The translations under genes were made by a program, and so were the position numbers. Below are positions 35,929 to 42,262 of a DNA stretch of 64,000 bases, one piece after another; position 1 is the stretch's first letter; the number at the start of each line of letters is the position of its first letter. Origin of the DNA: Thermodesulfobacteriota bacterium (lineage in GTDB: Bacteria; Desulfobacterota; Thermodesulfobacteria; Thermodesulfobacteriales; Thermodesulfobacteriaceae); NCBI GenBank assembly GCA_030550555.1, contig JAUQPD010000035.1:32576-96575 (forward strand), written 5' to 3'. The notes under the pieces are model-generated. The model saw only the letters and a program-made list of their open reading frames with translations. It was not told the origin of the DNA and ran no database searches.

Positions 35929-36342
35929 ATGGAGTTTGGTCTTCTTGAGGACTATGCTGTTCGGATGGTTCTCTATCTTGCAAGGGATCCCCAAAAGGTA
36001 GCTTCAAGGTCAGAAATCGGCGAGGCAATGGATATTCCTCTTAGTGTGATTGCAAGGCTTGGTCAAACACTTGAAAAGGCGGGAATTGTTGAGATCCATC
36101 GGGGAAAGAAAGGTGGCTACAGACTAAGAAAATCTCCTGATCAAATAACTCTACTTGATGTGCTTGAGGGTTTTGTTGGAAAAATCTCCCTTAACAGATG
36201 TGTAGATAATCCTCGCCTATGTTCACGAAACAGGGTCTGTCCTGTACATGCAATCTGGAGGGATATCAATGAAAAGTTTAGAGATCTTCTCAGAGTTAAG
36301 TTCTCTGATATAGTTCGAATGGAGAAGGAGTTACAGAAATGA
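35929..36342 (+). CDS. Rrf2-family transcriptional regulator with Fe-S type cysteines
   Basis: The product (137 residues from ATG 35929) has a winged helix of the Rrf2 type: LEDYAVRMVLYLARDPQKVASRSEIGEAMDIP and RGKKGGYRLRKSPDQITLLDVL. Three cysteines near the end, in RCVDNPRLCSRNRVCP, fall where IscR, RsrR or NsrR bind an Fe-S cluster. So it is likely to sense iron-sulfur status, redox or nitric oxide. I prefer ATG 35929, which has GGAGG upstream, over the track's longer start. The gene overlaps the phosphatase by 4 nt. Confidence 0.88.
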   Translation: MEFGLLEDYAVRMVLYLARDPQKVASRSEIGEAMDIPLSVIARLGQTLEKAGIVEIHRGKKGGYRLRKSPDQITLLDVLEGFVGKISLNRCVDNPRLCSRNRVCPVHAIWRDINEKFRDLLRVKFSDIVRMEKELQK

Positions 36343-36965
36343 GACATTTTCTTTTTCTCAGACACGGAAAAGTTGCAGAGGAGTATCGAAAGGTCTTTTA
36401 TGGTCAGCTTGATGTGCCTCTCTCAGAGGAAGGGATTAGAGCATCGCAAGAAGTAGTTGAAAAGCTAAAAAAATATCCCTTTAAGGCTATTTATTCAAGT
36501 CCACTTGAGAGAGCCCTTTTTCCAGCAAGACTGCTCTCAGAAAAGACAGGCACTCCTCTTTACATAAGAGAGGAACTCAAGGAAATTCATTATGGAGAAT
36601 GGACTGGAAAGGCTCGGCATATCGTTATGGCTGATCCTCTCTTTTGGGCAAGACTCAAGGATGATACTCTTTCTCCACCTGGTGGCGAGTCCATACGGGC
36701 TCTCAAAGACAGGGCAAAAAAGTTTTGGGAACAAACCCTTATAAATTGTCCTGAAGGCCTCTATGTTATTTTTACTCATGGTGGATTTTTGAGAGCTCTC
36801 ATAAGTGAGCTCCTTCATCTTCCAAGTATCTTCTTTTTTGTTTTCGAAATCCTCCATCTCAAAGGACCGTTGATCTCTTACTTTGATGATGGAAATTTTG
36901 TCATTAGAGGGTTTAATTTTGATGTAGAGATTCTTGGGGATCTATTAACGGAGTCCTATTGGTAA
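36339..36965 (+). CDS. Histidine phosphatase family protein (phosphoglycerate mutase-like / CobC-like)
   Basis: The 208-residue protein has the catalytic RHG in FLFLRHGKV, YSSPLERAL, the second conserved PGGES and THGGFLRALI near residue 147. These are the marks of the cofactor-dependent mutase / phosphatase superfamily. Size and the LPSxF segment after the second His suggest a small-molecule phosphatase such as alpha-ribazole phosphatase, but this is not proven. It follows the Rrf2 gene with a 4-nt overlap, and a bidirectional-looking terminator region comes after it. Confidence 0.78.
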   Translation: MRHFLFLRHGKVAEEYRKVFYGQLDVPLSEEGIRASQEVVEKLKKYPFKAIYSSPLERALFPARLLSEKTGTPLYIREELKEIHYGEWTGKARHIVMADPLFWARLKDDTLSPPGGESIRALKDRAKKFWEQTLINCPEGLYVIFTHGGFLRALISELLHLPSIFFFVFEILHLKGPLISYFDDGNFVIRGFNFDVEILGDLLTESYW

Positions 36966-36971
36966 TTTAGC

Positions 36972-36998
36972 AAATAAAAACCCCCTCCCGGGAGGGGG
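36972..36998 (-). terminator. Intrinsic terminator of the TauE/SafE operon
   Basis: The 18-nt perfect palindrome CCCCCTCCCGGGAGGGGG (36981-36998) is followed on the minus strand by TTTTTATTT. That is a strong rho-independent terminator for the minus-strand transporter genes ending at 37051. It lies on the tail side of the plus-strand phosphatase. Confidence 0.72.
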
Positions 36999-37033
36999 AG
37001 CGGGAGGGGGAACTGCAGGGAGGGGGAGGAGGG
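36990..37033 (+). repeat. G-rich repeat with three GGGAGGGGGA copies (possible G-quadruplex)
   Basis: The plus strand carries GGGAGGGGGA at 36990-36999, 37002-37011 and 37018-37027, followed by GGAGGG. Five or more G-runs of three or more bases occur in about 45 bases. On the plus strand this could fold as a G-quadruplex. It overlaps the terminator hairpin and lies between two convergent genes. No function can be assigned; it could act in transcription ending. Confidence 0.45.
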
Positions 37034-37050
37034 TGTGTGGTGAAGGTGCC

Positions 37051-37449
37051 CTATGGGAGCACACCAATTAGTTTAAGAGACAAGTAAGTGCAACCTATCA
37101 CCGCAACCCTCTTTACCCAAATAGGGCTAAGCCTCTTTGAAATCCTGGGAGCAATGAATCCAGCAGAAACAGCGCCAATTGCCATTATTGCAAAGAGGAG
37201 AAGGTCTGTCTGCCCAAAGAAATAGAATCTACTTGAAGCCATAAGAGTGTTAAAGAAAATAGCAAGGAGAGAACTTCCGACAACCACATATATTGGAAGT
37301 CCCATAATAACTGTCATCATTGGAACCACAAAGGGACCACCACCAAACCCACCAAGACTTGCAGCAACCGCTATGATAAAACCACCGATACAACCTATGA
37401 GCATATTTGCCTGAAAGGTTTCTCCCCAAAACTCTATGGTCATTCTCAT
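37051..37449 (-). CDS. TauE/SafE-family sulfite exporter, C-terminal half
   Basis: The 132-residue membrane protein has about four hydrophobic segments and the second TauE repeat signature, GFIIAVAASLGGFGGGPFVVPMM, which includes the GGGxxxxP pattern. Normal TauE/SafE proteins have about 250 residues with two such halves. Here the second half is separate, starting 15 nt after the end of the first half's gene. So the transporter probably forms from two polypeptides. TauE/SafE transporters export sulfite or organosulfur acids. Confidence 0.8.
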   Translation of the reverse strand: MRMTIEFWGETFQANMLIGCIGGFIIAVAASLGGFGGGPFVVPMMTVIMGLPIYVVVGSSLLAIFFNTLMASSRFYFFGQTDLLLFAIMAIGAVSAGFIAPRISKRLSPIWVKRVAVIGCTYLSLKLIGVLP

Positions 37450-37464
37450 GATTTCACCTCCCCT

Positions 37465-38772
37465 TTAGGATTTTTGTTCCTTTGCAGCCTTAGCTGCAGC
37501 TGCTCTTCTCTTAAATTCCTCAAGAATAGCCTTCTCTTTCTTGGACTTTTCAATGTATCCAGGAGTTGTCTGCCAGAACATAAGGGCAGCAAGAATTAGA
37601 AGTACAATTCCAAAGACAAATTTGTACTCCTCAAGGGTTACGAATTGGTTTAGAAGGGGTCCGAAGAATCCACCAAGGGCCATGAAAATACCTACAGTAA
37701 TTCCAAGTTTCCAGCTGATAAAGCCAATCCTTGAGTAGTTGTATATTCCTGAAGCCTGGCTGAAGAGAACCGTAGGCATAACAGAACCAGCAACAACTCC
37801 ATGTGGAATCTTATAGATTAGGATGAGTAGTGGATTGAGAATAAAACCACCACCTGCTCCCATGAGAACTCCAAAGGTGCATACAGCAAGAGCAAGCGCA
37901 AGTGGTCCGAAGACATTTGTAGAAGTTCCTGCTACTGGAAAGTAAACTTTTGGGAAAGAAACGTCTACCGTAAAATTCACGGGATCACTCTTTACATCCT
38001 TGTTCACAACGGCAACTATAGTATAAGTCCTTGGTGGAGCATTATCAGGCAGTCTAAATGTGGCTTCAAAGGTTCCATCTTCATTAGTTGTAATCTTGGA
38101 AAGACTTGCTATTCTTGGAAGTTCTCTAAATCTTGTTTGGATAAGGCGTGCGGTTTCTCTACGCACCTCCCTTTTATCTGTAAGAGCGGGTTGAGGCTCT
38201 CCTCTCATTCCTATAATTGCCCTTGATACTGTAGTTTTCCAGACCTTGATCTCAGAGACAAGTTGGGGAGGAGTGATAAAGGCCATATCCGCATTTGACT
38301 CTCTGAGAAATTCACCTATTCTCCATCTCTTAGCAGCAAGGAACTTTGCATATACGTCCTTAACAGGCTTCTCTTCAATAGTTCCATTTTTATCAATCTT
38401 AGCTACATAGTCCTCATTAATCACAATGTGATAGAAGGCAGGAATCTCTCTTGAGAGATAGAACATAAAGTCCTTTCTATCTAAACGGGATACTTGCACC
38501 TTTGCATCAACCGCAGTAATCTCGATGAAGTTGACTTTCATACCAGGGGGAACTTGTCCAGTAATTCTGATAGTTTCTCCTCCCCGGTATGTCTGCTTAT
38601 CAACTTTTACCACCACTTTTGGTGCCCCTTCCTCCTTTTTCACCTCCCCAGCAGGAGAGGGAGCTTGCCCTTCCTGTTTCTGCTGAGAAAAGGAAGGGGT
38701 AAAGCTGAATAGCACCAAGAGAAAAACACTAAAAAAGACCAACAAACACTGTTTTAACTTTAACTTACCCAT
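37465..38772 (-). CDS. Fusion of periplasmic domain and TauE/SafE N-terminal half
   Basis: The product (about 435 residues from ATG 38772) starts with a signal-like hydrophobic stretch, LVFFSVFLLVLFSFTPSFS, and a low-complexity Pro/Glu linker. A soluble extracytoplasmic domain of about 200 residues follows with QTYRGGETIRITGQVPPG, an Ig-like beta sandwich of the type used in surface proteins. After it comes the first TauE repeat, GVLMGAGGGFILNPLLILIY, with about four membrane helices, and a Lys-rich C-terminus. The partner C-half gene lies 15 nt downstream. I use ATG 38772, preceded by AGGAGG. A sulfur-compound exporter with a periplasmic domain is the best reading; the substrate is an inference. 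Confidence 0.75.
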   Translation of the reverse strand: MGKLKLKQCLLVFFSVFLLVLFSFTPSFSQQKQEGQAPSPAGEVKKEEGAPKVVVKVDKQTYRGGETIRITGQVPPGMKVNFIEITAVDAKVQVSRLDRKDFMFYLSREIPAFYHIVINEDYVAKIDKNGTIEEKPVKDVYAKFLAAKRWRIGEFLRESNADMAFITPPQLVSEIKVWKTTVSRAIIGMRGEPQPALTDKREVRRETARLIQTRFRELPRIASLSKITTNEDGTFEATFRLPDNAPPRTYTIVAVVNKDVKSDPVNFTVDVSFPKVYFPVAGTSTNVFGPLALALAVCTFGVLMGAGGGFILNPLLILIYKIPHGVVAGSVMPTVLFSQASGIYNYSRIGFISWKLGITVGIFMALGGFFGPLLNQFVTLEEYKFVFGIVLLILAALMFWQTTPGYIEKSKKEKAILEEFKRRAAAAKAAKEQKS

Positions 38773-38808
38773 ACGCCTCACCTCCTCATTCTTTTTACCA
38801 ATAGTGGC

Positions 38809-38824
38809 ATCAAATTGTATGCCA
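38809..38824 (-). promoter_or_regulatory. Sigma-54-type promoter for the TauE/SafE genes
   Basis: The minus strand reads TGGCATACAATTTGAT. It has TGGCA at -24 and TTG at -12 with the correct spacing (consensus TGGCAYR-N4-TTGCW). Transcription would begin near 38799, about 27 nt before the ATG at 38772. One base of the -12 element differs (TTGAT for TTGCW). Confidence 0.55.
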
Positions 38825-38874
38825 ATATCTTGCATTCGATAAGTCCCATTCTGGGTAGATACTCCCTGGAATTG

Positions 38875-38926
38875 TTCTGTTCCTTTTGGAACAGATTGTC
38901 CCGAAACTGTGCCAAAAGGAACAGAA
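38875..38926. promoter_or_regulatory. Inverted repeat, candidate upstream activator binding site shared by divergent genes
   Basis: TTCTGTTCCTTTTGG (38875-38889) is exactly repeated in reverse complement as CCAAAAGGAACAGAA (38912-38926). The first arm also forms a nested 18-nt palindrome, CTGTTCCTTTTGGAACAG (38877-38894). So the unit TGTTCC/GGAACA occurs three times in 50 bases. It lies between the two sigma-54-like promoters, about 50-110 nt from each, as expected for an enhancer bound by an activator of the NtrC class. Confidence 0.6.
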
Positions 38927-38999
38927 GGGGCAAACCTCTATCTCGTGTTGGTAATCTCTCTGCCTTCTATTTCACAATGGCCGTGGAGAGCGTTAGTTT

Positions 39000-39015
39000 G
39001 GGCATAAAAATTGTA
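39000..39015 (+). promoter_or_regulatory. Sigma-54-like promoter for the molybdopterin oxidoreductase
   Basis: GGGCATAAAAATTGTA resembles the sigma-54 consensus TGGCAYR-N4-TTGCW, with GG at -24, TTG at -12 and the right spacing. Two positions differ. Transcription would start near 39025, about 45 nt before ATG 39071, which has GGAGGG upstream. It mirrors the promoter on the other side of the inverted repeat. Confidence 0.45.
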
Positions 39016-39070
39016 AAAAACCATATTCAAGACAACCCCATTTTGGGGGCACTACACTAGGGAGGGATCT

Positions 39071-41152
39071 ATGGCAGAAAAGAGAGTTGTTTACAGTCTC
39101 TGTTGTATGTGCTCAGGAAGATGTCCCATTATGGTTGAAGTGGAGGATGGGGTTATCAGACATATTTGGGGAAATCCCCATGTATTTGGGGCAAAGAGTC
39201 TCTGTCCAAGGGGGGCAGCAGGGGTTGCTTTTGAATATGACAATGAGAGACCACAATATCCAATGATTCGCGATGGAGAGCGAGGATCTGGCAAGTGGAG
39301 ACGAGTTAGTTGGGATGAAGCTCTTGATTTTATAGCGGAGAAGTTAAAGAGGATTATTGAAACACATGGAGCAAAGGCTATAGCCCTTAGTGACAGGGGT
39401 GGCCCCCACACAGAACTTCATAAACTCTTTTTGAGAGCTGTTGGTTCTCCAAACTACTTTACTCATCACGCAACCTGCTCAAATAGTGCCCTTAATGCCC
39501 TTATGAGCATTGCAGGGTATGCTGGAGATACAGTAGGTTATGACTATAGAAACTGTAAATATCTCGTTGTCTTTGGAAGGAATCTGCTTGAAAGTTTAAT
39601 TACAGGTGAAGCACGAAATGTTATTGAGATGATCAACTCTGGTGGGAAACTTGTCTACATAGATGTTCGTTGGACCTATACAGCATCAAAGGCCTATAAA
39701 TTCTTTCTTATCAATCCAGGCACTGACTATGCATTAGCACTTGCATTGATAAATTATATCATAAATAATCAGCTTTATGATGTAGAGTTTGTAAACAAAC
39801 ATGTGGTAGGACTTGACTATTTGAGATCCTTTGTTCAGCCCTATAATCCGGAGTGGGCAGAGAAGGAGACAGGAATTCCAGCGGAGGAAATAAAAAAGAT
39901 AGCCATAGAGGCTTCAGAGGCAAAGCCTGCAGTAATCTTTCATCCAGGATGGATGACAGCCTGGAATGAACAGGACTTCTATCTAAGACGTGCAATTTAT
40001 GCTTTAAACGCTTTAATGGGAAGCTATGAGGCAAAGGGAGGAATCTTTGTTGCCAAAGGAGCAGGAGATGCAGGTTATAAGATAAAGCAACCTACTTCTC
40101 TTGCACCCAAGGTCACAGAGGAGAGATGTGATGGAGCAGGGACAAAGTATCCATGGATCAGAGCTCAGTGGGGACTTCTTCAGGTCCTTCCCGAAGTTAT
40201 TGAGACTGGGAAACCCTATCCGATTAAGGCCTACATTGCTATGAGGCATGATCCTCTTGCCAGCATGCCTGATCCTGATGTTTGGATTAGAGCTTTTGAG
40301 AAGCTTGATCTTCTTGTAGCTATTGATGTTAACTGGAGTTGGACATCCTGGTATGCGGATGTAATTTTGCCAGAGGCAACTTATCTTGAAAGAACTGACA
40401 ACGTCATCGTCAGAAGAGGTCTCAGACCGCAACTTGCCTTAAGACAAAAAGTAATTGAACCTCGTTTTGATGCAAGAAGTAGGTTTCAGATATTCAAGGC
40501 CCTTGCGGAAAGACTTGGTAAGGGAGAGTATTTCCCTTGGAAGGATGAAATTGAGATGGTCAATTGGCAATTAGAGGGGACGGGCTTTAAATTTGAAGAT
40601 TTTAGCAAGAAGGGGATAATAGATCTCACCAATGAGCCCATTTGGTATGATAGAAACAATCTCAAATTTGATACCCCCTCAGGAAAGATAGAATTTTATT
40701 CTGAAACCTTAGAAAAAGCGGGGATACCTTCCTTTGCACCCTATCATAGTCCAACAAAACCACCTGAGGGAAGCCTAAGGCTCATCTCAGGCAAGGTTGC
40801 TGTTCATACTCAAGGTAGGACCACAAGTAATAATCCGATCTTAAATGAACTTTGTCCGGAAAATCACCTATACATCCATCCCTCTTTTGCTAAGAAAATG
40901 GGTATTAAGGATGGTGACCTTGTGGAGATAAGTGCTGATGGGGTGGTGGAGCAAATTCGTGTTAGAGTTTCACCCTACGTTCATCCGGAGATAGCCTTTA
41001 TGCTTCATGGTTTTGGAGATGCAGTACAGGTTAGAACCCGCTCTTTCGGTAAAGGAGCAAATGATGTGAGATTGATGAAAGGGAAATTAAAGGTTGCTGT
41101 AGGTGGGAATTGTCCTCTTTTTGAGACCTTTGTTACTTTGAGAAAAATTTAG
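39071..41152 (+). CDS. Molybdopterin oxidoreductase, polysulfide/thiosulfate reductase-like, without Tat signal
   Basis: The 693-residue protein belongs to the DMSO reductase family. Its N-terminal [4Fe-4S] motif is C11-x2-C14-x3-C18 with Cys45 (LCPRG). It has molybdopterin-binding segments and a likely Mo-ligand Cys136 in ATCSNSA, followed by the guanine dinucleotide-binding C-terminal part (FDTPSGKIEFYSETL). Cys as Mo ligand fits the polysulfide, thiosulfate and related reductases. Unlike PsrA/PhsA it starts directly with the cysteine motif and has no twin-arginine signal, so it is probably cytoplasmic. The ferredoxin-like gene follows at 14 nt, but there is no NrfD/PsrC membrane anchor. 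It may be the electron-input partner of the complex I downstream, or serve sulfur metabolism with the TauE exporter (both inferred). Confidence 0.85.
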   Translation: MAEKRVVYSLCCMCSGRCPIMVEVEDGVIRHIWGNPHVFGAKSLCPRGAAGVAFEYDNERPQYPMIRDGERGSGKWRRVSWDEALDFIAEKLKRIIETHGAKAIALSDRGGPHTELHKLFLRAVGSPNYFTHHATCSNSALNALMSIAGYAGDTVGYDYRNCKYLVVFGRNLLESLITGEARNVIEMINSGGKLVYIDVRWTYTASKAYKFFLINPGTDYALALALINYIINNQLYDVEFVNKHVVGLDYLRSFVQPYNPEWAEKETGIPAEEIKKIAIEASEAKPAVIFHPGWMTAWNEQDFYLRRAIYALNALMGSYEAKGGIFVAKGAGDAGYKIKQPTSLAPKVTEERCDGAGTKYPWIRAQWGLLQVLPEVIETGKPYPIKAYIAMRHDPLASMPDPDVWIRAFEKLDLLVAIDVNWSWTSWYADVILPEATYLERTDNVIVRRGLRPQLALRQKVIEPRFDARSRFQIFKALAERLGKGEYFPWKDEIEMVNWQLEGTGFKFEDFSKKGIIDLTNEPIWYDRNNLKFDTPSGKIEFYSETLEKAGIPSFAPYHSPTKPPEGSLRLISGKVAVHTQGRTTSNNPILNELCPENHLYIHPSFAKKMGIKDGDLVEISADGVVEQIRVRVSPYVHPEIAFMLHGFGDAVQVRTRSFGKGANDVRLMKGKLKVAVGGNCPLFETFVTLRKI

Positions 41153-41166
41153 TAGGGGAGGCAAAA

Positions 41167-41685
41167 ATGAGTAAATATGTGATTACTCAGGATCAAAGGA
41201 GGTGTATAGGTTGTCTTGCTTGCATTGTGCACTGTAAGGTGGAGAATAATGTAGGTAAAGGCGCAAAATTCTGTGACATCCTTCCAGTAGGACCAAAGGA
41301 CATTAATGGGGTCCCAAGAATTCTTTTCGTATATATCAATTGTTTCCATTGCGAAGAGGCTTTTTGTATGAAGGCCTGCCCCACTGGGGCTATGACAAGA
41401 AGAAGTCAAGATGGGATTGTTTTCGTGAAAGATGAGTTGTGTATTGGTTGCAAATCCTGTATGAAAGCCTGTCCCTGGGGCATTCCTCAGTGGAATGAAG
41501 AAACAGGTAAAGTTTTTAAATGTCATCTCTGCAAGCATAGAATTGATAAAGGTGAAAAGCCTGCCTGCGTAGAGGGATGTACAACGTCCTGTTTAACATT
41601 TACAGTTCCAGAGGATGCAACTCATAAAGTCAGAAAGGACTATGCGGAAAGGATTGCAGAAAATCTAAGAGCAATGCTCTGGTAG
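41167..41685 (+). CDS. Ferredoxin-type protein with four [4Fe-4S] clusters (PsrB/DmsB-like)
   Basis: The 172-residue protein contains the four cysteine groups of the DmsB/PsrB/FdhB type: CIGCLACIVHC, CFHCEEAFCMKACP, CIGCKSCMKACP, and CHLCKHRIDKGEKPAC with VEGCTTSC. These bind four cubane clusters and transfer electrons between the molybdopterin subunit and its partner. It has no signal peptide, consistent with a cytoplasmic complex with the upstream subunit. A hairpin terminator follows, which separates the pair from nuoB. Confidence 0.9.
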   Translation: MSKYVITQDQRRCIGCLACIVHCKVENNVGKGAKFCDILPVGPKDINGVPRILFVYINCFHCEEAFCMKACPTGAMTRRSQDGIVFVKDELCIGCKSCMKACPWGIPQWNEETGKVFKCHLCKHRIDKGEKPACVEGCTTSCLTFTVPEDATHKVRKDYAERIAENLRAMLW

Positions 41686-41697
41686 TTAAACTTTAAC

Positions 41698-41726
41698 GGG
41701 GCCTCCTCTGTTTGAGGAGCCCTTTT
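41698..41726 (+). terminator. Intrinsic terminator after the molybdopterin/ferredoxin pair
   Basis: GGGGC-CTCCTC, a TGTTT loop and GAGGAG-CCC form a hairpin of nine pairs with one bulged C, followed by TTTTCGTTGTTT. It separates the upstream pair from the complex I operon, although read-through is possible. Confidence 0.65.
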
Positions 41727-41728
41727 CG

Positions 41729-41769
41729 TTGTTTAAAAGAAAAAGTTCAAAGTTATATAAAATTATATT
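41729..41769 (+). promoter_or_regulatory. Possible promoter of the complex I operon
   Basis: TTGTTT (41729-41734) is followed 19 nt later by TATATA (41754-41759), with TATATT at 41764-41769 as an alternative -10 box. The region is AT-rich and lies just after the terminator and 17 nt before the nuoB ATG. The match is weak and the exact boxes are uncertain. Confidence 0.35.
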
Positions 41770-41785
41770 AAATGGAGAAAGGGTA

Positions 41786-42262
41786 ATGGAAATCCTCCTT
41801 GGGAAACTTGATGATCTAATAAACTGGGCGAGGGCCGGCTCTATCTGGCCTGTAACCTTTGGGCTTGCCTGATGTGCTATTGAAATGATGGCTGCAGGTG
41901 CAGCCAGAAATGATTTAGACAGATTTGGCATAATCTTCAGGGCTTCACCGCGTCAGGCTGACTGTCTGATTGTTGCAGGAACTCTTACTTATAAGATGGC
42001 TCCTGTTCTCCGAAGAGTCTATGATCAAATGAGTCATCCTCGTTGGGTTATTGCTATGGGTAGCTGTGCCTGCACTGGAGGAGTTTTTAGGACCTATGCA
42101 ACTGTTCAGGGGGTGGATCAGATTGTGCCTGTTGATGTATATGTCCCTGGATGTCCGCCAAGGCCTGAGGCTCTTATTGAGGGATTGTTAAATCTGCAGA
42201 AAAAAATCAGAGAAGAGAAAAAGAACTGGGGTCCCTATGTCAGAAAAGAGCTTAACTACTAA
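41786..42262 (+). CDS. nuoB: NADH-quinone oxidoreductase subunit B (NuoB), selenoprotein: UGA at the first N2-cluster cysteine
   Basis: NuoB carries the terminal [4Fe-4S] cluster N2, which donates electrons to quinone. The track shows only 125 residues from ATG 41885. Reading upstream in the same frame from ATG 41786 (with GGAG/AGGG upstream) gives [20 protein letters not shown], then WPVTFGLA, a TGA at 41870-41872, and [19 protein letters not shown]. The family has CCxxEM here. So Sec29 takes the place of the first tandem cysteine. The remaining ligands are Cys30, Cys94 (MGSCACTGG) and Cys123 (PGCPPRP). Their spacing (64 and 29) matches normal NuoB. A SECIS-like hairpin follows and selC is in the window. 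Start at 41885 would remove two N2 ligands and has no Shine-Dalgarno sequence. The 158-residue length is normal for a short NuoB. The last 26 nt overlap nuoD. A sequencing error of a Cys codon remains the main alternative. Confidence 0.9.
41889..41906 (+). promoter_or_regulatory. Candidate bacterial SECIS element inside nuoB
   Basis: TGGCTGC-AGGT-GCAGCCA forms a perfect 7-bp stem with a 4-nt AGGU loop. The loop begins 23 nt after the TGA, which is within the 16-37 nt range used to define bacterial SECIS elements. The apical GGU and the stem sequence GCAGGU resemble the E. coli fdhF element, whose apical loop is read by SelB. The codons here (Ala-Ala-Gly-Ala-Ala) are compatible with both the protein and the hairpin. 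Confidence 0.75.

Noticed and set aside
36990-37033. CRISPR-like direct repeats
   Set aside because: The units are only about 10 nt, G-rich and unevenly spaced, with no spacers of normal length.
40013-40432. Minus-strand 139-residue ORF
   Set aside because: Shadow of the molybdopterin oxidoreductase.
39071-41152. Possible selenocysteine in the molybdopterin oxidoreductase
   Set aside because: The frame has no internal TGA and the likely Mo ligand is encoded as Cys136. Sec is therefore supported only in nuoB.
41885-42262. Short 125-residue NuoB starting at ATG 41885, as in the ORF track
   Set aside because: It has no Shine-Dalgarno sequence and loses two N2 ligands and the conserved N-terminus. 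The upstream frame is a perfect NuoB start and the TGA can be read as Sec.
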